Assembly (NCBI GenBank): GCA_964006375.1
Contig: OZ023269.1
Span: 63,338,968 to 63,402,967 of the forward strand
DNA length: 64,000 nt
Direction: 5' to 3'
DNA from: Tillus elongatus
Taxonomy: Eukaryota; Arthropoda; Insecta; Coleoptera; Cleridae
Part shown: positions 37,236-49,924 of the stretch, in pieces
How positions within the stretch are numbered: the stretch's first letter is position 1
Layout: every line of letters starts with the position of its first letter
The notes under the pieces: model-generated
The model's input: only the letters and a program-made list of their open reading frames with translations
Told to the model about the DNA's origin: nothing
The model's database searches: none
Translations under genes and position numbers: made by a program

Positions 37236-38754
37236 TATCTCACCGCTTGTGGTTACCAATTTTGCTTCGTACTATCGACCACCTCGATAATTTACATAGC
37301 AAGTGTTAAAACAATATGTTATGTCGCAAGAGGGACATACATACATTTAATTTATTAATTCCAGAAAACTAAACATTGTGCAGTACCAAAACAAATTGAA
37401 TTTAGCTACTAACTAGATTAGACGTTTATCAATGCTATGGCTAGTGGATTTTTTTAAGTTTCTACTCAGTCTATTGTAATATTATTTAGTTCAAAAAGAA
37501 CATTTTACAGATATTTTTAGTATTTTACATAGTCACCTTGTTTAAATGAAATTTCTGTTTAATAGCAATTTAAACGACTTTACAGATTTATCTTGTTTGT
37601 TTGATGTTTGCTTTCAGTTTTTCCGTCTACCAAGTATCTAAGCATACGCTCAATACAGTACAAAGAAAATACAAGAAACGTAGATTTAGATACAAAGACG
37701 AATATTTACATTTTTTGCGAAGAGCGCTTAACCGTTGTAATAAAGGTGGTGGGAGTGCAGTAGTCTGTGCGCGGGACAGAGTAATCGAAAGCTCTGTTCT
37801 ATGGTTTAATGAAATAGTCGATTCATGGAGGAAGGTTTTCCTATAATTCAATGCACATAATTATTATTATAAAGTTCCGCTTTCGAGAATAGGTTTAGCA
37901 ATTTAGCGTTATTAGGTATTTTAGGCAATTGATGACTATTAATTATTTGACGACTTTAAATGTTAATAACATTACCTTCAAATTCTGATAAAATTATGTA
38001 TATGGGCTTATATAGCAAATTTAAACTCAGTTTATTGTTTTTGGAGGTTTAAATTGAGGTGACTGCGTTATTAACGCATTGAAATATAACCTTGAAACTG
38101 GAATGGAACCCTAATAAATCGCAGTTGAAGCAAATTTTTCAATAAAAAGAGATGGGATATTAAAGGTGTTGCTTTGGCTGTCTTATTCTTACTCAACCTT
38201 ATGGTAAATATATAACTATTCATTTATTTTTTATTGCGACAATTGTTAGAAAGTATTATGCATATTTAACTTATATGGCCGCTAATATATTTGGCATAAA
38301 TTACAAAAGTTACGTATAGGGGCATTTAAATTTTATATTTCCAATCAACACAATAACATAATAGAACATTACAAAAATACTTTCTATGCAAATAAATATG
38401 TATCAATATTGTCATTTATATGCCACTCCAGCAAAAACCCAGTAAGTTAAGAAAATTATATTGGTTATCTAAACACTTACATGTTGGCAAAATAGTGTTG
38501 GTGTTTACTATTTTAAATTTAAACGATTAAATGTTACACATTTTGAGTTTCTCATTTTTAGAAACGTATTTTCTACTGTGTGATTGAAAATATATACAGG
38601 ACTTGTTAACTACAATGGCCGGCTTTCTTCTGTCAATAACAGATAGTGTTACTTAAAATGCATATACATTTACAGTGACTATATGTATACCAGACAGTGG
38701 CGACAATTGTACGCGTTATTTTCTATCGGTTGTAGTTATCACATATGGTACCCA

Positions 38755-39087
38755 AGTTACAGCACCCTGTATAATGCTGTACTGATATCTCGTGTTATTA
38801 TAGTAATAGGATCGAAGCAGTCGTTGAACGCCGAAATACTAAAACGGCTGATTAATCATAGTCAACATAATTATTTAGTTTAAGTTGTTTTATTTTATAA
38901 TGTAAACTAAGCATATTCGACTTTATATATACAAGTAAGACACAATATTATGTTAGAATTTATTACGAGTGTTTCAACATTAAACATCGTGTATTTCTCC
39001 TTTGTTTTAAAATTATAATTAAACTTGTTGTAATTTGGAAATAAAGTTTTTTTTGTTTTGAAGTGCCAAAAGGGCACTATCCAAACT
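38755..39087 (+). repeat. 5' LTR of the errantivirus-like element
   Basis: 333 bp, AGTTACAGCACCCTG to CTATCCAAACT, with AATAAA at 39040-39045. It is the near twin of 45848-46180. Confidence 0.95.
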
Positions 39088-39104
39088 GGCGCAGTCGTTA
39101 GTAT
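39087..39104 (+). other. Primer-binding site of the errantivirus-like element
   Basis: TGGCGCAGTCGTTAG shares its first T with the LTR end. The 17.6/297 group of Drosophila elements uses a closely similar tRNA-Ser site. Confidence 0.85.
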
Positions 39105-39411
39105 AGGTTTAAGTGTATTTTTGACAAAAATCGCAAAGGTACACGTCGATTTTTATCGTTAAAAACCTGCAACCTACAAAATTTAAAGTGACAAACATCG
39201 TCAACGAGGAAGGACATCATCGCCAACCTCAACAGCAGAAGCCACCACTAGCAGAAGACAACACAGCCACAAAAGGAAGTACATCATCGCCAACCTCGAA
39301 GGGCCAAGTCAAGTATAGATAGAAGTGACCCAAAATCGTCAGCGAAGAACGACAACATTGCCGACTTCATAATTAAACGAATGGAAAAATGAAACGCCAT
39401 ATCAATTTGGT

Positions 39412-40281
39412 ATGCGAATACAAGATGCTAGAAGTTTGCTACAAAGTAAATTAAGATTAACTATAGATGATAACAATATTCGTTTAGTAAAAACTGAAAT
39501 TTATGACAAAATGGTCTTGCAGACCTTTTTACATGGACTGCACGGACAATTAGGACTTGCAATTAGATTACAAAAACCGATACATTTGGAGCAAGCTATG
39601 GCATTAGTAGTAGAGGAAGAACATTTCCAGTATGGCGAAAAACAAATGAAATATATGCATACTAGCACACCTAATAAAATCAGTAATAGTAACAATTTTC
39701 AAAATAAACCATTCCAAAATAGTTTTACTTCTCAAAATCTAGGTAATTTTCATAAACCATTTTCTAGTAATCAACCATTTAATCAAAGACCATCTAATTC
39801 ACAATGTTCGAGAAATAATTTTCCACAACTAAATCCTTTTGAGAGAAAACAAAACATTCAACAACAGAGACCCAATTATCAACCTGTTTCACAAAATTTC
39901 GCAAGAAATTCTAATGGAAATGTTTTTCGACCCAACCCTAATTTTGTTCCGACTTATAAGCCTACCGCTATGGAAACTTCAACCAGAAATCATAGACCGT
40001 CAAATACCATACCTAATACACAAAACAGACGATATACGAGTGAGGAACTTTATCATCACGAAGTACAATCTGACAGACCTATACAAAACAATGACTACAA
40101 CGACACAAATTTTAGTCAAGGAAATTATGAATATAATGAAATAAATTCTAAATATTGTGAACCTGATAACTTTTCAGAACCTTACCCTGAAAATTATTAT
40201 GAACCTAGAGATAATTTTAATGATTATACCGAACATGAAGAAAATTTTCATTCGAGCCTGAATTTAGATCAGAACAGATAA
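39412..40281 (+). pseudogene. gag fragment of the errantivirus-like element
   Basis: 289 open codons. The first 70 or so resemble the C-terminal half of the capsid of 17.6/297-type Gag (MRIQDARSLLQSKL, QTFLHGLHGQLG, EEEHFQYGEKQ). The rest is a long Asn/Gln/Pro-rich tail without a zinc knuckle, as is usual in this group. The N-terminal part of Gag is missing: only about 320 bp separates the LTR from this frame, and a short in-frame ATG near 39380 stops at once. It would have formed the particle core. Confidence 0.8.
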
Positions 40282-40284
40282 TAC

Positions 40285-43200
40285 AGGTTAATTTAGATAA
40301 TTGCCCAAAACTACCCTATGTAATCGTACCTGGTATAAATTTAAAATTCATGTTGGACAGTGGTAGTACGAAATCTTTATTGTGCCCATCGTTAGCTTAT
40401 ACTTATTACAAAAATTTTATAGAAAATGAATATTTTCAAATCAAATCCGTCCATCAGACAAGTACACATAACGAAATTGCAAAAATTCCCTTACCATTAA
40501 TGTTCAACACAGGAAAAGCAAAATATAAATTTTACATTTTTAATATTAGTAATCAATATCCTGATCTGATTGGTTCTGATTTATTACAAAGGTTAGGAGC
40601 CAGAATAGATTTTAAAAATAGAAAATTAATTACAGATAAAGCAGTAATTCCACTTTATTTGCCGTCTGAACAACAGAATACTAATAAAAGAACTTATCAA
40701 AATTTTAAAATTGAATTAGAAGCAGGAACAGAGAAAATGATTAAAATTCCAGTTTCTTGTTCCACAAATACTGGCGTTTTATCGAAAATAACATTGCGAC
40801 CTGGAGTAGAAATACCAGAGTGATTAGTTAACGTAGATCAGGGTTTCTCATATGTGAGTGTCTTGAACAGTACAGACAAACACGTACAAGTAATATCTCA
40901 TATGTGAGTGTCTTGAACAGTACAGACAAACACGTACAAGTAATATTAAACTCGCCATTGAAACTTGAACCAATTACGGAAACAGAATTAAATTTCACTG
41001 AACACATTTACAAACACATGGACGTAGATTTCTCAGGGATAGAATTAGAATATCTTCAAAATCAAAATTTAGAAAAACTTAGACTTGATCATTTAAATAT
41101 TGAAGAAAAAACAGCAATTGAAGCTTTATGTGGGGAAGATAAAGATATATTTTATTGTGAAGGAGTCCCTCTCACATTTTCACATCAAATAAAACATTTT
41201 AGATTATCTGACCCAGACCCAGTTTATGTAAGACCGTATCGCTTACCCCATGTTCAACAACAAGAAGTTAAACGACAAGTAGACGACTTACTAAAACAAG
41301 CTATAATTCGACCATCCTGTTCCCCATGGTCCAGCCCTCTATTCGTGATTCCAAAAAAAAGGACAGCCGTGGTAAACAGAAATTTCGTATGGTAATAGAT
41401 TATCGTAAATTAAATGCCAAAACTATCCCGGACAAATATCCTCTTCCTAATATTTCCGACATCTTAGACATATTTGGACGAAGCTAATATTTACACCACT
41501 TTTGACTTATTTTCTGGTTACCATCAAATTGAAAAAACTGCCTTTACCACGCAGGTCGGCCATTTTGAATATTTTAGGCTACCTTTTGGGGTAATCAATG
41601 GGCCACCCTGTTTTGAGCGCCTAATGCAAAATATTCTGAGGGGTATACAAAACGAAAAATGTTTTTCCTATTTAGATGATATCATAGTATTTTCAACTTC
41701 CCTTCAGGAACATATTGAAAGACTAAAAGACGTATTTGAAAGATTAAGACAGGCCAACCTAAAAATTCAGCTCGATAAAAGCGAATTTTTAAAGTAATGT
41801 ATCTTGGGCATATAATCACAGATCGGGGGGTGAAACCTAATCCAGATAAGATTAAGGCCATAAAACAGTATCTACTTCCCAAGACCCGTAAAGAAATCAA
41901 AGGCTTTCTAGGTCTTGTGGGGTATTGTCGAAAATTCATACGCGATTTCGGAAAATTAACTAAACCACAAACTAAATGCGTTAAGAAAAATGCCAATATA
42001 AGTCATGACAAAGATTTCCTTGAGTCTTTTGAAACTTGCAAAAACATTTTGATGAATGACTCTATTTTACAATATCCCGACTTTACAAAACCTTTTATTT
42101 TGACGACAGACGCTTCAAATGTAGCTTTAGGGGCAGTGTTTCGCAAGGACCTTTAGGTAGTGATAAACCAGTAAGTTATGCATCTCGCACCCTAAATAAT
42201 AATGAAAAAAATATTCTACTATAGAAAAGGAGCTTTTAGCTATAGTTTGGGCGACTAAATATTTTAGGCCATATGTATACGGACGTAAATTTTACATTTA
42301 CACCGATCATAGACCATTAGTTTAGTTAATGAAATTAAAAGAACCAAATTCAAAATTAACTAGGTGGAGACTAAAATTGGAAGAGTACGACTATGAAAAT
42401 ATATATAAAAAACGCAAATATAATACGAACGCTGACGCATTATCTCGCATACAGGTAAATGCTCTAGATGATGAGATTTCATCTACGTTTAATAATGTAG
42501 ACAGTAATGAGAGACGTTTACAGGACCTTGACCGTGAACTAAATACACCTCCTTTAAGTATGATATTACCACAGCCGACAAACGAATATATCCCACCTAT
42601 GACTCCACCTGAAATGCCTTTTATCCCAATTGAAATTCCAAGTAACCCAAATTCAGAAGATATCCCTTTAAGTGAACTAAGACGTAATTTACTCGCACAA
42701 AGACCAACTGAAAACTCTGACGAGAGTGATCATTCTCAAGTAAATGTTGAACCGAAAAAAGGTATACAAATATCTGAAAATCCCATAGAAAAACAACCGA
42801 ATCAATATTATATTTCCCCAGTAAATTATAACCCTAGACCAGTAAAACAGGTAAAAATTTATAATCAAACTAAATACTTAGTGCAAATTCCCCGACAAAA
42901 TAATAGAGACCATATTGTTGAATTTTTACGAGATTATACCGATTCAAATAAACGTTATTATTTTAATTTTGAAACCGATAAATTATATAAGAACTTTAGT
43001 AATATTTACACTGAACTATTTAATGATAATGGCCCTGAAATAATAAGCTGTCCGAAACGTAGAATTCCTTTGGCCGATATTCAAGAAGTAATACAAAATT
43101 ATCACACCTTTAAAACTAATCATCGTGGTATTAATGAGACACTTAAAGAAATAGCTAATAAATATTATTTTTCACACATGAAAGAAAAAGTTACTGAGTT

Positions 43201-44120
43201 TATAAATAATTGTGAAATATGTAAAAGAGCAAAATATGACCGTAACCCACCTAATATACCTTTAATGCTTACAGAAACTCCAAGTAAACCTTTCCAAATT
43301 TTTCATATGGATACATTTATAATTGAAAATCAAATTTATTTAACTTTAATTGATTCATTTTCCAAATTAGGACAAGCAGTAGCTATTAGTAGTAAAAATC
43401 CGATACAAACCTGTAATGCTTTAATTCAGTATTTTTCTTACTACGGAACACCCGAGCAAATAGTAAGTGACAATGGTTCAGAGCTATGCTCAGAAACTGT
43501 TAAACAATTATTTAATTTGCACAAGATAAAAGTTCAATTCACCACCCCCAGAAATCAAAATTCTAACGGTCTCATAGAACGCTTGCATTCAACTTTATTA
43601 GAACACATACGCATATTACGTCAAATTTATCCAAAAGACCCGATAACAAAAATTATGTGTTATGCGATTATGGCATACAATCATAGCATTCATTCTGCTA
43701 CAAATTTTATTCCGTTTGATATTGTCTTAGGTGATACTTCTAGTAAAGATGTGTATGATATAAACGATCAACAAAAACTCTTTCAAGAGTACCTATTACA
43801 ACATAAAAATAAACTGAATTTCATGTACGAAAAAATTAAAGAGAATTTAGAAAATAAATAAATTAAGAATTGTGTCCGGCAGAAATTCCAAAGATGATAC
43901 CGCTTTATTTAATAAGGAAACACATGTCTATACTAAAGTAGATAAACGAAATAAAAATAATCCAAAATTCGAAGGTCCATTTGAATTTATAAAAGTTACA
44001 GATAAAAATGTTGCATTAATTAGACAAAATAAACAAATAGCTAAACGACATCTACGAAATCTAAAACGACCTAATGTTTCAGGTCAATCCTCTTCCTTAC
44101 CCATGTCTTTGGACAGGTAG
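40285..44120 (+). pseudogene. pol region (protease, RT, RNase H, integrase) of the errantivirus-like element, broken
   Basis: Protease at 40350-40640 has MLDSGSTKSLL (DSG). A stop falls at 40821-40823, followed by a 50-bp tandem duplication (40846-40945) that changes frame. RT spans 40990-41800, with VRPYRLPH, the [12 protein letters not shown] box and the SYLDDIIVF catalytic box, with frame breaks near 41390, 41470 and 41795. RNase H (42080-42430) has TTDASNVALG and TDHRPLV with breaks near 42155 and 42325. Integrase spans 43080-43860 with an HHCC region, then Asp of HMDTF, Asp of VSDNGSEL and Glu of NGLIERLH, all present. A stop at 43860 separates the last 80 codons. At least six breaks make it inactive. 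Confidence 0.9.
40846..40945 (+). repeat. 50-bp perfect tandem duplication inside pol
   Basis: The unit 40846-40895 starting TCTCATATGTGAGTG is repeated exactly at 40896-40945. Fifty is not a multiple of three, so it shifts the frame. It is a private mutation of this copy and looks recent because the units are identical. Confidence 0.95.
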
Positions 44121-44129
44121 AGTTTAACA

Positions 44130-45818
44130 GACTGAATGACAACCCTGGACTGCTACCCCTAAAAATAGGAACTATGCAAAACGCGATCGTTAAATGGACA
44201 TTGAATAGAACGATTGAACTACAACCACTTTTACAACTACAACCACTTTAACTTTATACAAAACACATCCTATCACCTGAACATCTCTATACAAAACTCC
44301 CCTTATAATGAATCTATTACGAAGAATTACGAAATTATCAAAATGTGTTATTCCATGAAATAAGTGAAACTAACAAAATTTTCAAACAAATTATACCATC
44401 AAGTTCAAATCGAAAAAAGAGAGGTTTGATAAACGGACTCGGAACAGTAATTAAGTCTATCACAGGAAATTTAGATGATAATGATGCTAAACGTTATGAC
44501 TCAACAATTTTGGAGCTAACTAGTAACCAAAATAAATTAGAAATAATTCAAAAAAATCAAATGTCACTAACTGAAACCGCTATTACCAAATTTAATCAAA
44601 CAGTTTACATTTTGACTAACAATCAAAAAAAGATAGTAGACCGTATTGAATTTCTAACGAAAAATTTTGAAGCTGAAGACTTAAGACAGGATTACATGGA
44701 CATAGTAATCATAGCTCAAATGCTCTTTGTTCAGTTAATTACCGAAATAACGGGAATTAAAAATATTTAGGAGACTTTAGTGAATGCAATAACATTTGCC
44801 AAATTGAAGACTATACATCCCTCTATTTTAGAAACAGATGATTTATTGATAGAGCTTAATAAAATTCAAAGACATAAAGTAAATTTGCCATATAAGGTAA
44901 ATATAGATAATATGGCCCTTTACAAAGAAATAATTACTATTAAAAGCTATTACAAAACCACTCAGTTAACATTCATTTTAGATGTACCTTTGGTTGAGTC
45001 AGCATATTACGATTACTATCATTTATATGCCTTTCCCATTCGTAATAGTTTAACCCACACATTCCTAACATTAATTCCCCATTCAAAATACCTTTCCTTG
45101 AATGATGAACATTACGAACTCCATGATGGACCATGTCGAGAAGTCCGACCAACTGAATTCCTGTGTCAAGCTCAAACAATGAATCACATCAGTCCAAACA
45201 GCCCTTGTGAAATACAATTAATAAAGTTTTCCACCCAGTATAACAATTGTGAGCATCACCAAATTTTAATAGACGATGTGAAGATTCAGAAGATCAGCGA
45301 AAGTAAATGGATCATCATCTTTCCAGTAGAAAACATAGTCAACTACAGATGCAGCGATGACCGTAAAAACATTGGCCATAGATGGTAGTTATCTGGCAAA
45401 AATAGAAGAAGGCTGTGAGGTAAAAATCAAAGGACAAACCGTAAGTTCTCATCAATCTGAAATTAAAAAACTTTTCTATGTGCCGTTACCCGAACTTAAA
45501 TTTAGTGAACTGTCTATGAACTCAAAAGTTAACATTGTGCCTTTACATCTAGAATCTATAAATTTAGATGAATTGAATTTAGTGAAATCCCAACTACAAC
45601 ATCAGAAGGAATTACTACAAACAATAAGTGTTTCTGTAATTCATACGTCGATAAGTGTTTTTACTTTAACTGTTTGTGTTCTTTTATTAACAGTAGCATG
45701 TTTCTGTTTTTGGAAATTTAAAGGCAGAATAACCAGTTCCGTAGCCGAGTCCAAAATGATCAATGAACTTAAGAAGACCCACGAAGTTCCCCTGGAGGAC
45801 ATCAATTTCAAGATTTAG
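44130..45818 (+). pseudogene. env region of the errantivirus-like element (class I fusion type), broken
   Basis: Readable blocks at 44345-44770, 44780-45388 and 45357-45818. A furin-type RKKR site at about 44410-44425 is followed by a glycine-rich hydrophobic segment that corresponds to the fusion peptide of insect errantivirus Env (baculovirus F-like). A heptad-like region follows. The last block contains a hydrophobic membrane segment of about 25 residues (about 45630-45712) and a short basic, then acidic, tail. An in-frame TAG at 44768-44770 and a frame change near 45350 interrupt it, and no clear signal peptide start is seen in 44130-44345. It would have been a membrane glycoprotein. This copy cannot make one. 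Confidence 0.85.
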
Positions 45819-45833
45819 GTACCCTAAATCTCA

Positions 45834-45847
45834 TCTGGCAAGGGAGG
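45834..45847 (+). other. Polypurine tract of the errantivirus-like element
   Basis: GGCAAGGGAGG lies directly before the 3' LTR. Confidence 0.8.
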
Positions 45848-46180
45848 AGTTACAGCACCCTGTATAATGCTGTACTGATATCTCGTGTTATTATAGTAAT
45901 AGGATCGAAGCAGTCGTTGAACGCGGAAATACTAAAACCGCTGATTAATCATAGTCAACATAATTATTTAGTTTGTTGTTTTATTTTATAATGTAAGCTA
46001 AGCATATTCGACTTTATATATACAAGTAAGATACAATATTATGTTAGAATTTATTACGAGTGTTTCAACATTAAACATCGTGTATTTCTCCTTTGTTTTA
46101 AAATTATAATTAAACTTGTTGTAATTTCGAAATAAAGTTTTTTGTTTGTTTTGAAGTGCCAAAAGGGCACTATCCAAACT
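45848..46180 (+). repeat. 3' LTR of the errantivirus-like element
   Basis: 333 bp, about 2 percent different from the 5' LTR (for example GCGG for GCCG, ACCGC for ACGGC, GATAC for GACAC). Confidence 0.95.
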
Positions 46181-46480
46181 CCCGGCAGCGATTCATAAAA
46201 TTGCTATATTTGTCATGACGACGCAAACACAGTGTCACTATTTTGCAAGTGAAAACGTAGGCATTTTTTTATACGTCTTTGAAATTAAGTACCTGTCAAT
46301 GATTAAGAGTGTCCGCAGGCTTATCGGTTGTAGTTATCACATATGGTACCCGGCAGCGATTCATAAAATTGCTATATTTGTCATGACGACGCAAACACAG
46401 TGTCACTATTTTGCAAGTGAAAACGTAGGCATTTCTTTATACGTCTTTCAAATTAAGTACCTTTCAATGATTAAGAGTGT
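46181..46480 (+). repeat. 167-bp tandem duplication at the provirus insertion site
   Basis: The unit 46181-46347 (CCCGGCAGCGATTCATAAAA to TATCACATATGGTA) is followed by a second, shortened unit at 46348-46480. The sequence before the 5' LTR (38725-38754) is the end of the same unit, so the provirus sits at a unit boundary. Arm 2 has a single, more divergent unit at about 54270-54425. Confidence 0.85.
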
Positions 46481-46931
46481 TTAAAAAAGTCTGGAGGCTT
46501 ATCGGCCCTCTGCGCATATACTAGTTACTACCCATTCAGGTTATAACAGTTCGTTGCCGCCTGGGCGAACTTTTTTGTCGGGACACTTTTGATAGACGAT
46601 TTGAAAACAATGATAAGAGTAATTTCGCCAGAAAACGTTTATTCGCAGCTCGAACACTGCCAACTTGTGCGTGGGCAACATTTTCAGCACTTATAAGATT
46701 TTAAATTATTGAAATTGATATTTATTAAATTTTAAAAGATTTATTTTGGGACTGTCATATCGGTAGTCATGACGACGCAGTGACATGTGTCTCTATTTTT
46801 CAATGAAAACGTATGTACTTTCTCGCGTTATTGAAACTAGTGTCTGTAACTTACATTCATAGACGCAAAATTCGAATTGCTAAGTCTCCGTGAAACGTAT
46901 TATATTTTAAATCATAACGTGATATTATTCT

Positions 46932-47344
46932 AAATAAACCAATAGGAACACGGTTCGCATTTTGCAATTCAGGAGTGTATGAACCTAGCTTAACAAAGAT
47001 TACGACAGAGAGCTATTGAAGGAAAAAGAACAATTATTTTAAATTTTTTCATTTATACACCTTTTGTGGATAATACTATATAATACTGAAAAACGTTAAA
47101 TTATACATTATTTTTTTGATGTTTTACAAAAATTCATACAGTCCAGAATTTTTGTTAAACCTCAAAAAAATAATGTATAATTTAACGTTTGTCAGTATTA
47201 TATAGTATCATCCACAAAAGGTGTAGAAACAAAGAAATCGTAAATAATTGTTCTTTTTCTTTAAATAGCTCGCAATCTTTGTTAAGCTATGTTCATACAC
47301 TCGTGAATTGCGAAATGTGAATCGTGTTTCTATTGGTTAAATAC
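46932..47344. mobile_element. Foldback element in arm 1, about 200-bp TIRs
   Basis: AACCAATAGGAACACGGTTC at the left is inverted at the right as CGTGTTTCTATTGGTTAA. The arms include GAGTGTATGAACCTAGCTTAAC, CACCTTTTGTGGAT and AACGTTAAATTATACATTAT and their inverted forms, around a centre near 47150. It is also present at 53310-53718, so it predates the giant inverted duplication. Confidence 0.85.
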
Positions 47345-48446
47345 TAATTCTGAGGTCTGAGATTAAATATGACCTTTGGGGTTTCCATTCAATAATTCGA
47401 ACTTGATAGGTATATGATTGGCTTTATAGACACGGTATGCTGTTTGTGAATACGACGGAAGAAATAGAAATAGACGTATACACATACACACCTATAAATA
47501 CACACACATGTGGATACTTACACCCACACAAATACACTACATGCAAACACTAGCCCTCATGTACACAAGCATCTACACACACCCTCACAATATTATTGTA
47601 AATGGAATATGCATTACGTCGTCTTATCCACCCCTTCATAACTTTTTCCTTATAACTAGTAGTTAGGCTTTTTCCAATGCATGGTTCATGGTTATAATCT
47701 CTTGTTTTCGTTTGTGGTTTGAAAGCAAAATGAGCGTAAGGAACGAGTCCAGCTTCGTTACCTGTCAAACTGTACACAGATCCATAGACGTATGTACACA
47801 TTCATACGCACGGACGCACACACATAGACACACGCGCGCACGTACACAGAAGGTATAACATTTTCTAAAAGATTGCATATTAGTAATATTTTTATTTAGT
47901 AAATATTTATTTATATTATTAGTCAGCATGTTCTGTACTGCTCATAAATAACATAGAAGCAATCCACAATCTAACATTTTTCCTTTATTGTAGCTATAAT
48001 TTAGGATTAGATGACATATTAATAATACAGCAAATTTTCTTTTTCTTTTATTAGAGCACTATTTCATTTTCTCCTCAGACTACAAATCTGATAACCCTTG
48101 CTTTCAATTATATTTCACGAGGGGAAATTGAAACACAATGAAAGTAGGTGACTATAGAAATAACTCTTGCACTTGTTAAAATAGAAAAATTATTTTAAAC
48201 CTCGTTTTCATAACAGCTTCAACGAGTCAAAAATGCTTTAATAAATATAACAGACTTTTAGGTCTATACTTGGTATAGAAAACATTCAGAATATACAAAA
48301 AGTTATAATCTTCACTAGGTGCATGATTTTAGTGAATTTTCACTAATGAGGAGATCCCGACTTTTGAATTTTGAAAAAATTTCTTCAAATGAGCGCTAAT
48401 TAAGCTTCCTAGAACACATATCCGGGGTGAGTTTCAATTTTTATAT

Positions 48447-48600
<154 letters not shown>

Positions 48601-49433
48601 GTGTGTGTGTGTGATTGTGTGTGTGTGTGTATCACACCAATAACTCAAAATATAATAGGCCGATTTTGATTAAATTTGGTGAATAAATTCCTTTTGCAAA
48701 TAGCTTGGATAAGTTCGTTAGCCAGGCAAATCATCTGCCCAGGTTTTCCCGGAAAATTTTGTGTTTTATCTCGAAAAAATTTTATATCTTCGAAATTAAC
48801 AAAGTAAGGGCAACCAAATTTAGTATGCGGATTTACATCCTTATAGGTAAGTTACCTACCAAATTTCAGCTCTGTAGGTCAAAAGACAAAAAAGTTATGG
48901 GCATTTAAAGAAAAATAAATTGGGGTTTTCCACAAAACGTCAAAGTTGCGATTTAAAATGTCAGAATCGGCAACATTTAGGCAAATAACTTGAATTTAAT
49001 ACGGGCTATGGAAATCAAATGTCTCAAGAAGGATGTTTTACAAACCCTGAAGTCTTAGTTTCAACCGTCATTGTTCTTCATTTTACTAAAATGTTTCCAG
49101 AAAATTCATTTCAAATAGACCCTTTCTCTGATGCTTGGCAGTAGCCTTAGCTATAGAGTTTATCGTTTAATGGTACATAATTTTTGTCGAATTTTCGTAA
49201 AAAATCAATAAACCTCAATATATCCGTTATTATACAAGATATGAAAAAAATGTGTATATATTAATTATAGGGTGTCTTGAGCTACATCTTAAAAAAATAT
49301 TTCGGCAATCACAGGTTGGCCCATAAGTCGTTGGTGATACATATTTTCTTTTTTTTTTAATCAAACACGCCTTATGTTATTGCATTTTTGCATTTTCTAT
49401 CGAAATATAATGCATCTTTGTAAGAAAAGAAAT

Positions 49434-49749
49434 TCTGGATGCAGCAAGTGCATTATGGTAGCGAATTTTGATCAAATGCTTCATATTTGAATAGCCCAAT
49501 TTGCTATTAACCCATAAGGTTGACCAAGAAACGAGTTTTTTCGGGAACACTTTAAGTTTACTTTTGGAAATTTTTGTACATTTTCACACAATAAAGTTAT
49601 TTTTATGAAACATAGCACATTGTTTATACTATATAAGTTATACTGGTAACCAAAATTGATGCCTGCTTTCTTAAAAAGAAAACACACATATTTGCAATAA
49701 AAACATTTTTATGAAAATTCACTACCATAACGCACTTGCTGCGTCCAGA
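49434..49749. mobile_element. Best-preserved TIR end module of family X
   Basis: 316 bp. Left TCTGGATGCAGCAAGTGC and right GCACTTGCTGCGTCCAGA are inverted, and the match runs on through TTATGGTAGCGAATTTT/AAAATTCACTACCATAA, giving about 45-bp arms. No open frame. Confidence 0.75.
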
Positions 49750-49796
49750 GTTTTTTTATGTATCGTATGATAACTGTTTATAGCAAATTAAGTATT

Positions 49797-49924
<128 letters not shown>

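Larger units (their letters stand above)
38755..46180 (+). mobile_element. Errantivirus-like endogenous LTR element (gypsy/17.6/297 type), inactive
   Basis: 7426 bp between two 333-bp LTRs that start AGTTAC and end AAACT. It has a primer-binding site, gag, pol and env in the usual order, and a polypurine tract. The LTRs differ by about six substitutions and two small indels. Every coding region is broken. It is absent from arm 2 of the inverted repeat, so it inserted after that structure formed, in the word GGTACCC. A CCC remains on both sides, consistent with a short target duplication. Confidence 0.93.
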
